A DNA stretch of 64,000 nt from Lawsonibacter asaccharolyticus (GCA_003112755.1 BFBT01000001.1:682001-746000); one strand, 5' to 3'. Shown: positions 40,740 through 50,203, counted from the stretch's first letter. Notes: generated by a model from the letters alone, not told the origin. Numbers and translations: made by a program.

Positions 40740-43013
40740 CTATACGATGAGCCGTCTGCCGTACTTGTCCAGCAGCATCAGGCCGTTTTTGTCCTTGAGC
40801 TGGCCGTCCTGGACCGGAGTCGTAACGCCGTAATACAGGATGATGCAACCGTCCGCGCCAGCTCCACCTTTGCCACCGGCTCCACCAGAGCCTGGCTTAG
40901 AATCATAGGCGTTTACAGTCGCACGAACATATGCGCGGTCAGTTGTTGTCTTTCTCACGGTAAATGTAGCACTTGCCCTAACATTGAGAGACGCAGACGC
41001 TGTTCCGCCGCCGCCACCACCGCCGCCGCCGCCAGAGCCAGACTGCCCATATTTACTTCCACGCACGCCATCGGCCCCCGTCCCACCATCACCTCCGTAT
41101 GATGGCCGAAGGGTGCCAAATGCCTCGCCTGGGTTATAATCAGAGGAAAAACTGGCGCGTGTAGAGGCTCCACCGTCTCCTCCGCTGTTGTTCCCCGAGT
41201 CTCCTCCTGCACCGCCGCCACCTGCACCCCCCGCGTTCCCGGATACGCTATGTTGTCCTTTTGTGTCATATTCGTTTGCGTAGTTCGTAGGATTGTCGGA
41301 ATCGTTGTAATCGCGTGAACTTGCGGAATTGCCACCTGCGCCGCCTGTCGATTCGCCAGCGGCCCCGGCACTTCCGCCTTTTCCGCCTCTCTCTCCTGCA
41401 TTGCCGCTTGTTGCGAACGTCTCGCCTGTAATAATGTCTGTGTATCCTGCACCAGAGGACGTTCCAGAACCTGACGAAACACTTCCAAATGTTGTATTTC
41501 CTCCGGCGGCACCGTTAGACTGCCCCCCAGCTCCGCAGTTGTAAGAAATCCTCTGACCCGGCGTCACTGTGATTGTTTTCCGGTAAACCTTTCCTGGCGC
41601 TCCAGCTGCACCTCCATCCCCTCCTTCCCCTGGATCTGTATTACTCTGGGATGTTGATGCGCTCGTTGAAATAGTTTTGCTGCTTCCTACAGATAGACCA
41701 GACAGACTAACACTATCGCCCTCAGTAAAATCTTCCCCCCAAGTCCCAGAGCCGCCGGGCCCAGCCTCTCCAGGATTCCCATCATAGCCAGCTCCGCCGC
41801 CGCCAATTACGACCACCTCAACCTCACTAACACCATCCGGTACAGTCCAGGTCCCAGATCCTATGAGGAGTTCGTGCTCATCGTAGGTCTGACTATTATC
41901 CTGCCTGATGGGGGTAAATCCGACTAGCATTTTTTCGTTTGCCTTAATCGTATTCGACAATATTATGTCTGCTTCTTGAATGCAAACATCCACAGATGTC
42001 TTGTCGAATGGGTCCCATGTGGATATAAGATCCCCCGGAATTTCACCCTGGTAAACTACACTAGTTTTAATTGTCCGGTTCCATTTTAGGTAATTTACAA
42101 GGTTGTTTGAAACAGCTTGTGAATTTACCAGCGATACAAGCGTAGCGTCCTTCACTGCCTTTATGTTAGGCTCAGATGCGGAAGATACGGTTTTGATGAT
42201 TTCTCGGGTGTTATGTTTATATTTCCGTCCCTTTAGAGTTCCGTTACCGGCAGATAGCTTTGCAAAGTTCGCGCCCTGGCTCTGTATCGTGAACCCGGAG
42301 GCAGTAAGACCATAGACCGGTTCATCAAAGGTGATAATATCGCCGCTTTGGGTCGTGCCGCTGAACAGCTCATCAAGATCTCCACTTGCCACATATTGGT
42401 GCTCTGTCAGTGAGACTTGGGTAACTTTTGACGCGTATTCAACAGAGGCGCCTTGATACATTCGGTCTGTCCCGATGTCACCACTCAGCCCATCCCACAG
42501 CTCCTCGATCCGTAACACGCCGTTCAAGTCTGTTCGGAGAGTGGCCCCCATCGCAAACAGGACTTGGGCGAGGTTGTCTCTCGGTGTTGCAATGGGGAGC
42601 CAGCCATATAACTTTATGGGCCGCAGCTTGTTCTGGATATCATACTTTACTGACCCGCAGATGCTACCGATAATGGATTCAGCAGTCTGCCCTGTATAGA
42701 TGCCGCCGTAGTGGTTACCATCACTCAATATACCGACCGCAGATGTAGCCGAAACCTTGTACAAATCAGCTGCAGTTCTCTTCACGTCCTGGACATAAAA
42801 TATCCCGAGTTGACGCTCACCGTTGAACACTGTGATAGGAGCGTTTCTGGAGAAATTGGTCAGATTCTTGTTTGGGCTTTTCAAAGTCACGTTGAACGTA
42901 TTGCTCTCCAGAGAGGACGAAAGCAGAGATGTAGCCAGTCTCATATTTCCGTTCTGTATCTCTGTCCCGGTGTATGTTCGTCCGTCATATACGATTTTAG
43001 TCGTGTTCGCCAT
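40740..43013 (-). CDS. Tail tip protein with glycine-rich adhesin domain
   Basis: A 757-residue protein. Residues 1-380 are a tail-tip (prophage tail/distal) domain of beta type. From about 385 a Gly-rich domain follows with strings such as GGGGAGYDGNPGEAGPGGSG and a 10-Gly run near 690. This is like polyglycine-II adhesin domains of phage fibres. The end (QDGQLKDKNGLMLLDKYGRRL) is conserved-looking. It overlaps no neighbour; ATG 43013 follows the distal protein gene. Probably host binding or tail-tip structure. Confidence 0.75.
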   Translation of the reverse strand: MANTTKIVYDGRTYTGTEIQNGNMRLATSLLSSSLESNTFNVTLKSPNKNLTNFSRNAPITVFNGERQLGIFYVQDVKRTAADLYKVSATSAVGILSDGNHYGGIYTGQTAESIIGSICGSVKYDIQNKLRPIKLYGWLPIATPRDNLAQVLFAMGATLRTDLNGVLRIEELWDGLSGDIGTDRMYQGASVEYASKVTQVSLTEHQYVASGDLDELFSGTTQSGDIITFDEPVYGLTASGFTIQSQGANFAKLSAGNGTLKGRKYKHNTREIIKTVSSASEPNIKAVKDATLVSLVNSQAVSNNLVNYLKWNRTIKTSVVYQGEIPGDLISTWDPFDKTSVDVCIQEADIILSNTIKANEKMLVGFTPIRQDNSQTYDEHELLIGSGTWTVPDGVSEVEVVVIGGGGAGYDGNPGEAGPGGSGTWGEDFTEGDSVSLSGLSVGSSKTISTSASTSQSNTDPGEGGDGGAAGAPGKVYRKTITVTPGQRISYNCGAGGQSNGAAGGNTTFGSVSSGSGTSSGAGYTDIITGETFATSGNAGERGGKGGSAGAAGESTGGAGGNSASSRDYNDSDNPTNYANEYDTKGQHSVSGNAGGAGGGGAGGDSGNNSGGDGGASTRASFSSDYNPGEAFGTLRPSYGGDGGTGADGVRGSKYGQSGSGGGGGGGGGGTASASLNVRASATFTVRKTTTDRAYVRATVNAYDSKPGSGGAGGKGGAGADGCIILYYGVTTPVQDGQLKDKNGLMLLDKYGRRLIV

Positions 43014-43024
43014 CTCGTATCACC

Positions 43025-43420
43025 TCACGGCTTTAGCTGTGCGTCCATGGGTACAAAGCTCACTTCAATCTCGCCCCAGTAGGTCACCCCGTTTTCCACC
43101 TTCTCAATGTCCTGAGATGCACTGGTGTAGTAGGCTTGGTAGCTGATGGTCTTCTGGCCATCAGCCGCCTCCAGTAGAACAGAATCATCAATGGAGTGCT
43201 GATAGAGATAGTCCCAAAAGTCATCCAGCCCTTTATAGTCGTCTCCGCGCCGAAACACGGTGATTTTGTGACCAAGGTATGTGCCGATGATATCTCGAAT
43301 CATTAGACCGGAGAGGACGCGGCCCGCATTGTCCCCATCCAGCACATTGAAGTTCCGGTTGTAGGCCGAGATAGCGATGTCCGCATCAAATTCCCGCCCA
43401 TTCAGTTTGATGTAACTCAA
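43025..43420 (-). CDS. Distal tail-type protein, 131 aa
   Basis: A beta-rich protein starting MSYIKLNGREFDADIAISAY and with a central DDYKGLDDFWDYLYQH. Position directly after the tape measure gene suggests a distal-tail or tip-connecting role. TTG 43420 is used as start with GGAGGTG 6 bases ahead. The stop of the tape measure gene lies 3 bases upstream. Confidence 0.6.
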   Translation of the reverse strand: MSYIKLNGREFDADIAISAYNRNFNVLDGDNAGRVLSGLMIRDIIGTYLGHKITVFRRGDDYKGLDDFWDYLYQHSIDDSVLLEAADGQKTISYQAYYTSASQDIEKVENGVTYWGEIEVSFVPMDAQLKP

Positions 43421-43422
43421 AA

Positions 43423-45999
43423 TTACACCTCCACCAGCTCCACACCGATTCGTTTCCCTTCCGCTTGATTGGCCCGATAGGTTACACGGCCCAGCACCTG
43501 CTTGTCCACTTCCAGAATCACAGTCTGGTTGCCTCCATGGCCGTTTATCCCGCTCCGCTGGATTCCGCGCATGACCGCAGCCTCGATTTCCGATGTAGGA
43601 GCCTCGATGTTTGTTCCGCTTTTCTGATCCCCCAATACCGCCAAGAACTCACGGTTCGGCGGAATGACAGCGCCACGGGCCAGCGCAGGGACATCCTCTA
43701 AGGCGAGACGAGGGGCCGCCATTCTGCTGCTGAAGCCTCCGCCTCTGCTACTACTTGTGCCACTGCTTCCCAATTTAAGGGCCGCACCACCACCAAGAAG
43801 CGCGATGCCAGCCAGCACCATGGGCAAGTTATACGTCATTGCGCCGATAGAAACGAGAGCGATTCCGGCAAGCAACATCGCGGTGGAAACCCATCCAGCC
43901 ACTTCTTCAAGATGCAGGGTTTCAACCCAGCTTTGAAGCGTTCCACTCTCTCTCCCGACAATCAGTCCAGCAATAAGCAATGTAGCCCCACCGATAAACA
44001 TGGCGGGATTCACAGTCATAAGACCTATTGCAATAAGTCCAAATGCGACAAGCAAAACTGCAGCAGTTACATATCCCATTACTTTTTCAAGGCCCAATGT
44101 TTCAACCCAGTCCTGCAAACGTCCTTCATTTACCGAAGCAACAATTCCAAGACCAAGAACGATTGCACCTGCAATCAAGAGCAAGATATTCCCAGTTGCT
44201 GCCGCAATGGCTACCATTACAATTCCGGCCAAAAGTAACGCCACAGAAATCCACTGGGCAACAGTGGTCAATTTCAATTTCTCCCACCACGCCATCAACG
44301 TTTGCTCCCCAAGTGCTTCTACCGTAATTCCAACCGCAAGCAAGACTGCCCCTGCGGCAACCATAAAAATGTTTGTCATTGCCGCTCCAATGCAAATTAG
44401 CGCAATCCCGGCAATTTGGATAGCGGCTGCTACATACTCAAACGCAGAATCAAGCCCAAGCGTCTCCGCCCATGATTTCAGTGTCCCGCTTTCAATGCCC
44501 ACATACACTCCTGCAGCGAATAAAGCAATACCGGATATTACCATCAAAATGTTCCCGAGACCAGCCCCAATACAGACAAGCGCAAATCCAGCAATAAGAA
44601 GTGCAGCAGTTATAAACTGCGCTGCTCTCGAAAGTCCAAGGGTTTCTGCCCAGTCTTGCATCATACCGCTCTGTGCCGCATACCAAATAGCCACACCAAT
44701 CAAAACAAGACCCGCTATCACGAGCAGTATATTTGCTGTTGCCGCTCCGATTGCTACCATCGCAATTCCGCCAAGGATAACAGCGATGACCACAAATTCC
44801 TGTACACTGTTCAGCCCAAGCGAATCGACCCACGATTGAAGTTGATCGTTTTCTTTGCCAAATGCAATCCCGGCTCCAAGTAATAGAAGCCCGGAAATAA
44901 CGAGCAGCAGACTTCCCATTGATGCACCGATTGCGACAAGCGCGATTCCTCCAAGCATCAGAGCAGCTGGGACCCACGCAGATACGCTTTCCATCATTTG
45001 TTGTAACCATCCGCTGTTTTGATTAACTGCGGAAAAATCGGGTGCAATTTCCTGATTTTTATTGGAACTTTTTTTGCTTCCACCTGAAAGCTGATTGATC
45101 TCATCAAATGATGCAAGGGACTTTTCTGCTTCCTCCGCTGCCTGCCCGGTTCCCTCAATGGCTTCTGTTTCATCATATAGATTTTCTGCGGACTCAGCAG
45201 CTTGTTCTGCTGTAGTCCCAAAAAGGGCCGCAGTAAGATGCGCCGCCATCGAAATAACTCTGGCCAGCATATCGACAAACTTGGTAAACGCTGGTATAAT
45301 GATGTCAATTAAAGGTTGCGCCAATGTGAGCAGCGCACCCTTCAAGCGGGCAATCGCAGCACGAGCCTCGTCATTCGTCTTAATGACTTTTCCCATCCAT
45401 TCGCGGAATTTTGCAAGTGCCTGTGAGATGATGGTAAAGATCAGTGCACTCCTGATGACCTCCCGCAGACGCATGGAGAACTTACTTGCACTTTTCTGCG
45501 CCTTGTCAACGGATTTTGCCATCTTTTCGGCGGATGGACCAGCTTTAGCCATATTCTGCTGGATACCTCCGGCCTCCGCCTTTGCACTGTTCAGTTTAGC
45601 CTCCAGACCTGAAATCTTAGAATCGTAAGCGGAAAGAGCCTTGTCGGCCTGTTTCCACTCCTTTTCGATAGCGTCAACTTCGGCCTGCTGCTGTTTCAGA
45701 GCGGCCTCGACCATAGGGCTATCTGAATAGGCGCGCATATAATCATCTGCGGTCGCTCCCGCTTGCATAGCGGAGTTAATGGCGTTCTGCTCATCCTGGA
45801 GCATTGCCAGCCGCTTCCGGGCCTCGTCCAGCTTTGCGTTGACCGAGTTCAGGTTATTTTCAAGGGGCAGTCGCCCCTGCTTTTTAGATGCAAGCTGATC
45901 CTCGATCGATTTGATTTGTTTATTCAGGCGGGTCAATTCCCGCTGTGCGTTTTTATCATCAATATTGGTCTCAATGACGATGGAACCGTCTGCGGACAT
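43423..45999 (-). CDS. Tail tape measure protein with seven TM-hairpin repeats
   Basis: An 858-residue protein. A coiled-coil start (about 20-160) is followed by basic helices. Residues about 330-760 hold seven tandem units of about 62 residues, each beginning like LQSWVETLGL and containing two hydrophobic helices with GGIALVAIGA- and LLVISGLLLL-type motifs. The C-terminus has a soluble domain with ILEVDKQVLGRVTYRA. Tape measure proteins fix tail length and help DNA entry. ATG 45999 is chosen, AAGGTGGTG lying 6 bases ahead; a GTG at 46011 is possible. Seven membrane hairpins in one protein is uncommon and fits a DNA channel formed in the host membrane. Confidence 0.85.
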   Translation of the reverse strand: MSADGSIVIETNIDDKNAQRELTRLNKQIKSIEDQLASKKQGRLPLENNLNSVNAKLDEARKRLAMLQDEQNAINSAMQAGATADDYMRAYSDSPMVEAALKQQQAEVDAIEKEWKQADKALSAYDSKISGLEAKLNSAKAEAGGIQQNMAKAGPSAEKMAKSVDKAQKSASKFSMRLREVIRSALIFTIISQALAKFREWMGKVIKTNDEARAAIARLKGALLTLAQPLIDIIIPAFTKFVDMLARVISMAAHLTAALFGTTAEQAAESAENLYDETEAIEGTGQAAEEAEKSLASFDEINQLSGGSKKSSNKNQEIAPDFSAVNQNSGWLQQMMESVSAWVPAALMLGGIALVAIGASMGSLLLVISGLLLLGAGIAFGKENDQLQSWVDSLGLNSVQEFVVIAVILGGIAMVAIGAATANILLVIAGLVLIGVAIWYAAQSGMMQDWAETLGLSRAAQFITAALLIAGFALVCIGAGLGNILMVISGIALFAAGVYVGIESGTLKSWAETLGLDSAFEYVAAAIQIAGIALICIGAAMTNIFMVAAGAVLLAVGITVEALGEQTLMAWWEKLKLTTVAQWISVALLLAGIVMVAIAAATGNILLLIAGAIVLGLGIVASVNEGRLQDWVETLGLEKVMGYVTAAVLLVAFGLIAIGLMTVNPAMFIGGATLLIAGLIVGRESGTLQSWVETLHLEEVAGWVSTAMLLAGIALVSIGAMTYNLPMVLAGIALLGGGAALKLGSSGTSSSRGGGFSSRMAAPRLALEDVPALARGAVIPPNREFLAVLGDQKSGTNIEAPTSEIEAAVMRGIQRSGINGHGGNQTVILEVDKQVLGRVTYRANQAEGKRIGVELVEV

Positions 46000-46030
46000 A
46001 TAAAACACCACCTTGAAGGGGAAGATTTAT

Positions 46031-46864
46031 GTGGATGGGTATAAAGAAATCATAATCACAAGGGAGAAGTCCATGTGGGGTTGTGCGGTTGATTTTACTG
46101 TCCTTTTAGACGGTAAGGTTGTCGGGACTTTGAGGAATGGGGACACAATCTCTGTTTACACTCAAGATGGGCCGCATACGCTTTTATTTCAAAAAGGGAA
46201 AAAGATAGATTGTTCTGTTTCGATTCTTATATCGCCAGAAGACAAGGTATGGGTCGTGAATACGGAAATATCTGGTTCTCATCTTGCGGTAGATAGTCAA
46301 TACGCATCAAACACGACAGAGGCCACCGCTTTCGATCGCGAGAACTCTCCAAGGAAACAAGCTAAGAGAAGCAAAGGAAATGTTGCCTTTGCGGTAGTAA
46401 TTGTCGTTGCTGCACTTGCTGCTCTATCGCTTACTTTTAAGGGCCATTCTGATGATTCGTCAAACGATAGACCTAGCCCGCATCAATCAAACATTTCCAC
46501 ACAGCTTGACAATAACTTAACGCCGGACAGCCAGCCGGAGGAAATCACAATTTCTGCAACTGATTTGTGGGCGGCATATAAGGAGAACACAGTAAATGCA
46601 GATGCGCTATACAAAGATAAAATTTTGGTCGTGACTGGGACCATTCAAAATATTGGACAGGATATCGTGACAAAAGCCCCTTGCATTTCCATTGAAACAA
46701 ATGACGGGTATGGACTTTATCCCATCCAATGTTTTTTCCCAAAGAACGGGGACCAGACAGATTTGATTGCTCAGTTAAAGGATGGAGATCAAATCGTAAT
46801 TGCTGGAAAGTGTGATGGTATTCCTCTTGCGCAAGTACAATTAACAAAATGCTCCATACGATGA
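46031..46864 (+). CDS. Plus-strand moron: membrane protein with OB-fold C-terminus
   Basis: A 277-residue protein on the opposite strand to the tail genes. Residues about 1-80 are a beta-rich cytoplasmic domain (IITREKSMWGCAVDFTVLLD), with one membrane helix at about 118-138 (FAVVIVVAALAALSLTF) preceded by a basic stretch. The outer part ends in an OB-fold (about 180-277: ISATDLWAAYKENTVNADAL, KDKILVVTGTIQNIG, IVIAGKCDG) like the tRNA_anti-like family. GTG 46031 has AAGGGGAAG nearby; TTG 46013 is an alternative. With its own terminator it looks like a lysogenic conversion gene. Confidence 0.75.
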   Translation: MDGYKEIIITREKSMWGCAVDFTVLLDGKVVGTLRNGDTISVYTQDGPHTLLFQKGKKIDCSVSILISPEDKVWVVNTEISGSHLAVDSQYASNTTEATAFDRENSPRKQAKRSKGNVAFAVVIVVAALAALSLTFKGHSDDSSNDRPSPHQSNISTQLDNNLTPDSQPEEITISATDLWAAYKENTVNADALYKDKILVVTGTIQNIGQDIVTKAPCISIETNDGYGLYPIQCFFPKNGDQTDLIAQLKDGDQIVIAGKCDGIPLAQVQLTKCSIR

Positions 46865-46869
46865 CTTAG

Positions 46870-46895
46870 CCGCTCCTCCGGGGGCGGTTTTATTT
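46870..46895 (+). terminator. Terminator of the plus-strand moron
   Basis: Stem CCGCTCC/GGGGCGG, then TTTTATTTT, right after the stop codon of the plus-strand gene. It shows that this gene is a separate unit. Confidence 0.75.
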
Positions 46896-47462
46896 TGCGC
46901 CCGTCCAGAAGCTTACAAGTTTGTTTTCTGCTTCGCTGTAGGTATGCTTGATATCAATAATGTCACGGTTTTTGCGGTAAAATTCCCGGTCAGACTTGTC
47001 TAGCGACTTTCCCTTGGCCTTCTTGTCGCGGATTCGGACGATCTGTGCGAATAAACAGTCTCCAATCTCTGAATAAGCAGAGAGAATAGTCCACCAGTGT
47101 ATCCCGCCCGTGTTAGTTTCGATGTCGTAGTCCACAGCGCGGGCTTCATAGCCCAGCACACGATTGACCGGGGCGATGATGCGGGGGAAGTCCATCGGCC
47201 AGTCCACAAGGTGGGGACCTCTCTGCTCCCGTGGCTCCTCGCCGCCGTTGATGAACCGGAACACCTCTTTCATAGCCGCGTCATAGTCGGTCAGTTCGTC
47301 AAAGTCGATGTAGAAGATCTGGAGCACGTCAAGAGCGCGGTCCTCCTCGCTGGAATCCGGGTCGTTCATGGCCTCGAAGATATCAAGAATTACCCGATAA
47401 TCATAGCGGATAGCAAACTCTTTCCCGTTTATCTCCACGCTTTTGGGAAGTCCATAGCTCAT
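46890..47462 (-). CDS. Gp15-type tail protein
   Basis: A 190-residue protein of the Gp15 family seen in Listeria phages and relatives: SVEINGKEFAIRYDYRVILD, AMNDPDSSEEDRALDVLQIF and IHWWTILSAYSEIGDCLFAQ. It acts in tail assembly, next to the tail assembly chaperone gene. AAGGAG precedes ATG 47462. The stop overlaps the terminator region of the plus-strand moron. Confidence 0.75.
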   Translation of the reverse strand: MSYGLPKSVEINGKEFAIRYDYRVILDIFEAMNDPDSSEEDRALDVLQIFYIDFDELTDYDAAMKEVFRFINGGEEPREQRGPHLVDWPMDFPRIIAPVNRVLGYEARAVDYDIETNTGGIHWWTILSAYSEIGDCLFAQIVRIRDKKAKGKSLDKSDREFYRKNRDIIDIKHTYSEAENKLVSFWTGAK

Positions 47463-47477
47463 GTCGTGCTCCTTTGG

Positions 47478-47909
47478 TTACTTCTTCTGATACTTTTGAT
47501 ATTTTGCCGTGTACTTGCTGATGCGCGGGTTGGTCAGCTTTTGCTCTCTGGTGAATGTTGTGTCGATCTCATCCATGACCGCCATCATCAGGTTGCACCA
47601 TACGGGGAGGCCGTTTGCAATGGCATAGACATTCATCCCTCCGAACACCGCCTCGCTCACAGGCGCATCAAATACGCCATCGATGATACCGCGCATCTCC
47701 GCATCCCGCTCCCTGGCAAACTCGAAGATTTCCTTCTTGTCCGCCATCTTCTCAATCTGAGCCTTGTAGCTCTCCTGCTTCTTGTCCAAGTCCTCAAAAG
47801 CAGAATACAGACGCTCTACAAAATTGCTGTCAGTTGGGTTGAAGGATACTTCACACTTTCCATTTAATGAATAGGCAACGAGTCCGCTATCAAAATTCAA
47901 TTCTTTCAT
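47478..47909 (-). CDS. Tail assembly chaperone-like protein
   Basis: A 143-residue protein after the tail tube gene and before Gp15 (gap 15 bases). It starts KELNFDSGLVAYSLNGKCEV and has a long helix region, ending in a Lys/Tyr-rich stretch (KYTAKYQKYQKK). Its place matches gpG-type chaperones that work with the tape measure protein. No clear slippery site was found. Confidence 0.65.
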   Translation of the reverse strand: MKELNFDSGLVAYSLNGKCEVSFNPTDSNFVERLYSAFEDLDKKQESYKAQIEKMADKKEIFEFARERDAEMRGIIDGVFDAPVSEAVFGGMNVYAIANGLPVWCNLMMAVMDEIDTTFTREQKLTNPRISKYTAKYQKYQKK

Positions 47910-47912
47910 GTG

Positions 47913-48452
47913 TTAGACCCCTACTTCTTCCGTTGTAAATGTGACTGTTCCGCCGCTAATAGATGCTGTTCCAACAGTCCGTGTTCCTCCATAGGTCACA
48001 TCAAGAGGCATTCCGATGGTGCCGCCCCCTTCTCCTCCGAGCCCACTAGGAAGAATGGAACAGGAAGAATACCGCTCCGCAAACACCGCCGTGTTGGCTG
48101 TTCCTGCATACAGATGAACTATCAGCATATCTTGGTTCATCAAAGCATTGACATTCTGATCTTTGATAGCCAAATTCCAAATCTTCTTCTGTGCCGCATC
48201 GTCTGCATCCAGTTCACACGGATCAAATGTCTGAGTAATTGTAGGCTTCTTTCCATTTGTGTAAGTATTTCCGAAAATATCCACTTTTGTTTCGGTTTGC
48301 CAGTCGTATTCAGAGGAGCTGTCCTCCACTCGCTTGCCGATTGGAGACCACTTAGGTGTCTCATTTTCCCCTGTGTTTAGATAAGCAATCAACATTTCTC
48401 GGCCCACGGTCTGGCCGGGCGTGGTGTTAAATGTTAAATCAGAATTAGGCAT
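47913..48452 (-). CDS. Major tail tube protein
   Basis: A 179-residue beta-rich protein starting MPNSDLTFNTTPGQTVGREM. ATG 48452 has AAAGGAG ahead; 30 bases of open frame upstream are not used. A C-terminal Gly/Ser/Thr-rich piece (GGTRTVGTASISGGTVTFTT) may be an added Ig-like strand. Position between the connector and chaperone genes supports a tail tube role. Confidence 0.75.
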   Translation of the reverse strand: MPNSDLTFNTTPGQTVGREMLIAYLNTGENETPKWSPIGKRVEDSSSEYDWQTETKVDIFGNTYTNGKKPTITQTFDPCELDADDAAQKKIWNLAIKDQNVNALMNQDMLIVHLYAGTANTAVFAERYSSCSILPSGLGGEGGGTIGMPLDVTYGGTRTVGTASISGGTVTFTTEEVGV

Positions 48453-48465
48453 TTTGCTTCTCCTT

Positions 48466-48936
48466 TCACACGCCGACCTCATAGGTCAGCTTCATTAAAA
48501 TCTGGTAATCCTCAATGCCCCCCTCATAGGAGGCGAATTTGGAAGATTGGGTTGTCGGCTCTACCTTCAGCGCACGAACCCCATCTCCAAGGTCGGGCAG
48601 GTTCTTCCTGGCCCAGTCCCCGAAGTGGTTCAGTAGCTCGTCTGCTTCCAATCTCCGGTCGTTGCTGTTTCCAGGCTTGATGCGGTAGATCAGTTTGAAT
48701 TGATACTCCGCCTGGTATCCGCCCAAAATGTACTGCTTGGTAATATAGGTCCCCTGGATGGTGGACAGGGCCATGGCCGTCTCTTCCCCGATGGCAATGT
48801 CCAGCGATTCGTACTTGATCATTGTGACCGGCTTCTCTGGGAAGGTGTTCACCCACACATTCATGGAGCGGGAAATCTTGTCTACCTCTTCCGCCGTTGC
48901 CAGCATCCGAGGCTTTTCTTTTTTTTCAGAGATCAC
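48466..48936 (-). CDS. Minor capsid/tail-terminator protein
   Basis: A 156-residue protein with helix-strand order typical of minor capsid protein 3/tail terminators: MIKYESLDIAIGEETAMALS, QAEYQFKLIYRIKPG. Starts at GTG 48936 with GGTGAAG nearby and overlaps the upstream gene by 11 bases. It joins head completion proteins to the tail tube. Confidence 0.65.
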   Translation of the reverse strand: MISEKKEKPRMLATAEEVDKISRSMNVWVNTFPEKPVTMIKYESLDIAIGEETAMALSTIQGTYITKQYILGGYQAEYQFKLIYRIKPGNSNDRRLEADELLNHFGDWARKNLPDLGDGVRALKVEPTTQSSKFASYEGGIEDYQILMKLTYEVGV

Positions 48937-49336
48937 GCTTCACCGCCTTGTCCGCCACACGGACCCACTTCTCTATGTTTTCTGCCTTGCTGGCCTCGAA
49001 CCAGTGGGATTGTGCCTGTCCGTGCATGGCCTTGTTGAATACCAGGTTCTTGTCTGTTAGCACCTTTGTACTACCTTTCTGCGCGTAGCTACTGCCGGTA
49101 GCGGGGTCCACCATCAGCTTCCCAAAATACAGATATCGGGCGTATGGGCCCGGATAGATGATTTCGCCCCCATCGACGCGCGTCCGCTTGTCCAGGCTGC
49201 CTGTCAGCGCCGGAACATATGGCGATGTATCCTTGCGGACCTGCATTGCCACTATGTGGGCTGCTTTATCGCTTGCAGATGAAACTTTTTCGCGCAGTGA
49301 ATCCAGGCCGGACGTATGCACATTGAATTTCAACAT
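48926..49336 (-). CDS. HK97 gp10/minor capsid protein 2-like head-tail protein
   Basis: A 136-residue protein: VRKDTSPYVPALTGSLDKRT, then YARYLYFGKLMVDPATGS and HWFEASKAENIEKWV. This motif set fits minor capsid proteins of the HK97 gp10/Minor_capsid_2 kind that link head and tail. It shares single-base or short overlaps with both neighbours. Confidence 0.75.
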   Translation of the reverse strand: MLKFNVHTSGLDSLREKVSSASDKAAHIVAMQVRKDTSPYVPALTGSLDKRTRVDGGEIIYPGPYARYLYFGKLMVDPATGSSYAQKGSTKVLTDKNLVFNKAMHGQAQSHWFEASKAENIEKWVRVADKAVKRDL

Positions 49337-49779
49337 CAGGCTCCACCTACTTCCCAGTGGGACATCTCCCCCCCGAAGTCCTTGAAGTCAACCGTTTTCA
49401 CGTCATAGACGTAGTCATAGGCGGCTGATATCTTCTGGCTACTCCAGTCCGGGTGGATGGCCTTCCCCTTGACAAAAAAGGTGTTCTGCCCGGGAGATAG
49501 GGTCCACATCCCGTCCCGGCTCTCGCCGTTCCAAAACTCCACGGGTCCAACGTAACGCTTCTTCTCGCCGGTCACACCGTCAGTGGCGGATGCGTTGGTC
49601 GGTATGTAGAGTGTTACAGCATCGGCGTCCACAAGTCCGCTCTCGTTGACGTTTTTCCCCTTCACCGCATCCAGAAGAACGCCTTCCAGCACTGTGATAT
49701 GGTTGACCGTCGTTTCCTTCATAGTGGCCGGGTCAATCTCCACCGACACGTTATAGAGCGTCACAGTATGGGGGAACAC
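49336..49779 (-). CDS. Head-closure/minor capsid protein
   Basis: A 147-residue beta-rich protein: HTVTLYNVSVEIDPATMKET, GVLLDAVKGKNVNESGL, PVEFWNGESRDGMWTLSPGQ. Place and length fit the first of the three minor capsid proteins that complete the head. It overlaps the upstream connector gene by 29 bases. Confidence 0.65.
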   Translation of the reverse strand: MFPHTVTLYNVSVEIDPATMKETTVNHITVLEGVLLDAVKGKNVNESGLVDADAVTLYIPTNASATDGVTGEKKRYVGPVEFWNGESRDGMWTLSPGQNTFFVKGKAIHPDWSSQKISAAYDYVYDVKTVDFKDFGGEMSHWEVGGA

Positions 49780-50203
49780 AGACGCACCCCCTTCCCCGGT
49801 AGAGCAGGCCGGTCCCGGCCAGGTACATATTCGCCGCTTCCGCCAGGCCAGCTTTTACGGAGGTGGCGGAGGCGGCCGCCTGTGCCGCACTCTCGCCTCC
49901 GCTCTGGTAAGTCTTAGACCAGCTTCCCACAGTCTGGCTCTTAAGTTCTCCGCCATCCTGGGACAGTGCAGCAGACAAAGACTTCTGCGCCAGTGCCTGG
50001 GCCGTGTCGATGGCCTGATACTGTTCAGCGACAGCGCAGCAAGCCATCTTCACGGCATCCAGATCCTTGTTTTGAGCTGCCCGTCCCTGTGTATAGTAGT
50101 CCAAAAACGAACTTGCACGCAGAGACAGGCGTGGGAAATCGGATGCCATAATGGCTGTCCCAAGGTATGTGGTTGTGTAATACCCATAGTCTACATAAGC
50201 CAT
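49751..50203 (-). CDS. Head-tail connector protein
   Basis: A 150-residue helical protein starting MAYVDYGYYTTTYLGTAIMA, with SDFPRLSLRASSFLDYYTQG and an Ala-rich helix pair. Helical proteins right after the capsid gene usually are gp6-like connectors under the portal. AAAGGAGG precedes ATG 50203. Confidence 0.7.
   Translation of the reverse strand: MAYVDYGYYTTTYLGTAIMASDFPRLSLRASSFLDYYTQGRAAQNKDLDAVKMACCAVAEQYQAIDTAQALAQKSLSAALSQDGGELKSQTVGSWSKTYQSGGESAAQAAASATSVKAGLAEAANMYLAGTGLLYRGRGCVCVPPYCDAL

Noticed and set aside
47470..47540. A frameshift site joining the tail chaperone to Gp15
   Set aside because: No slippery heptamer is seen, and Gp15 has its own AAGGAG site and ATG start.
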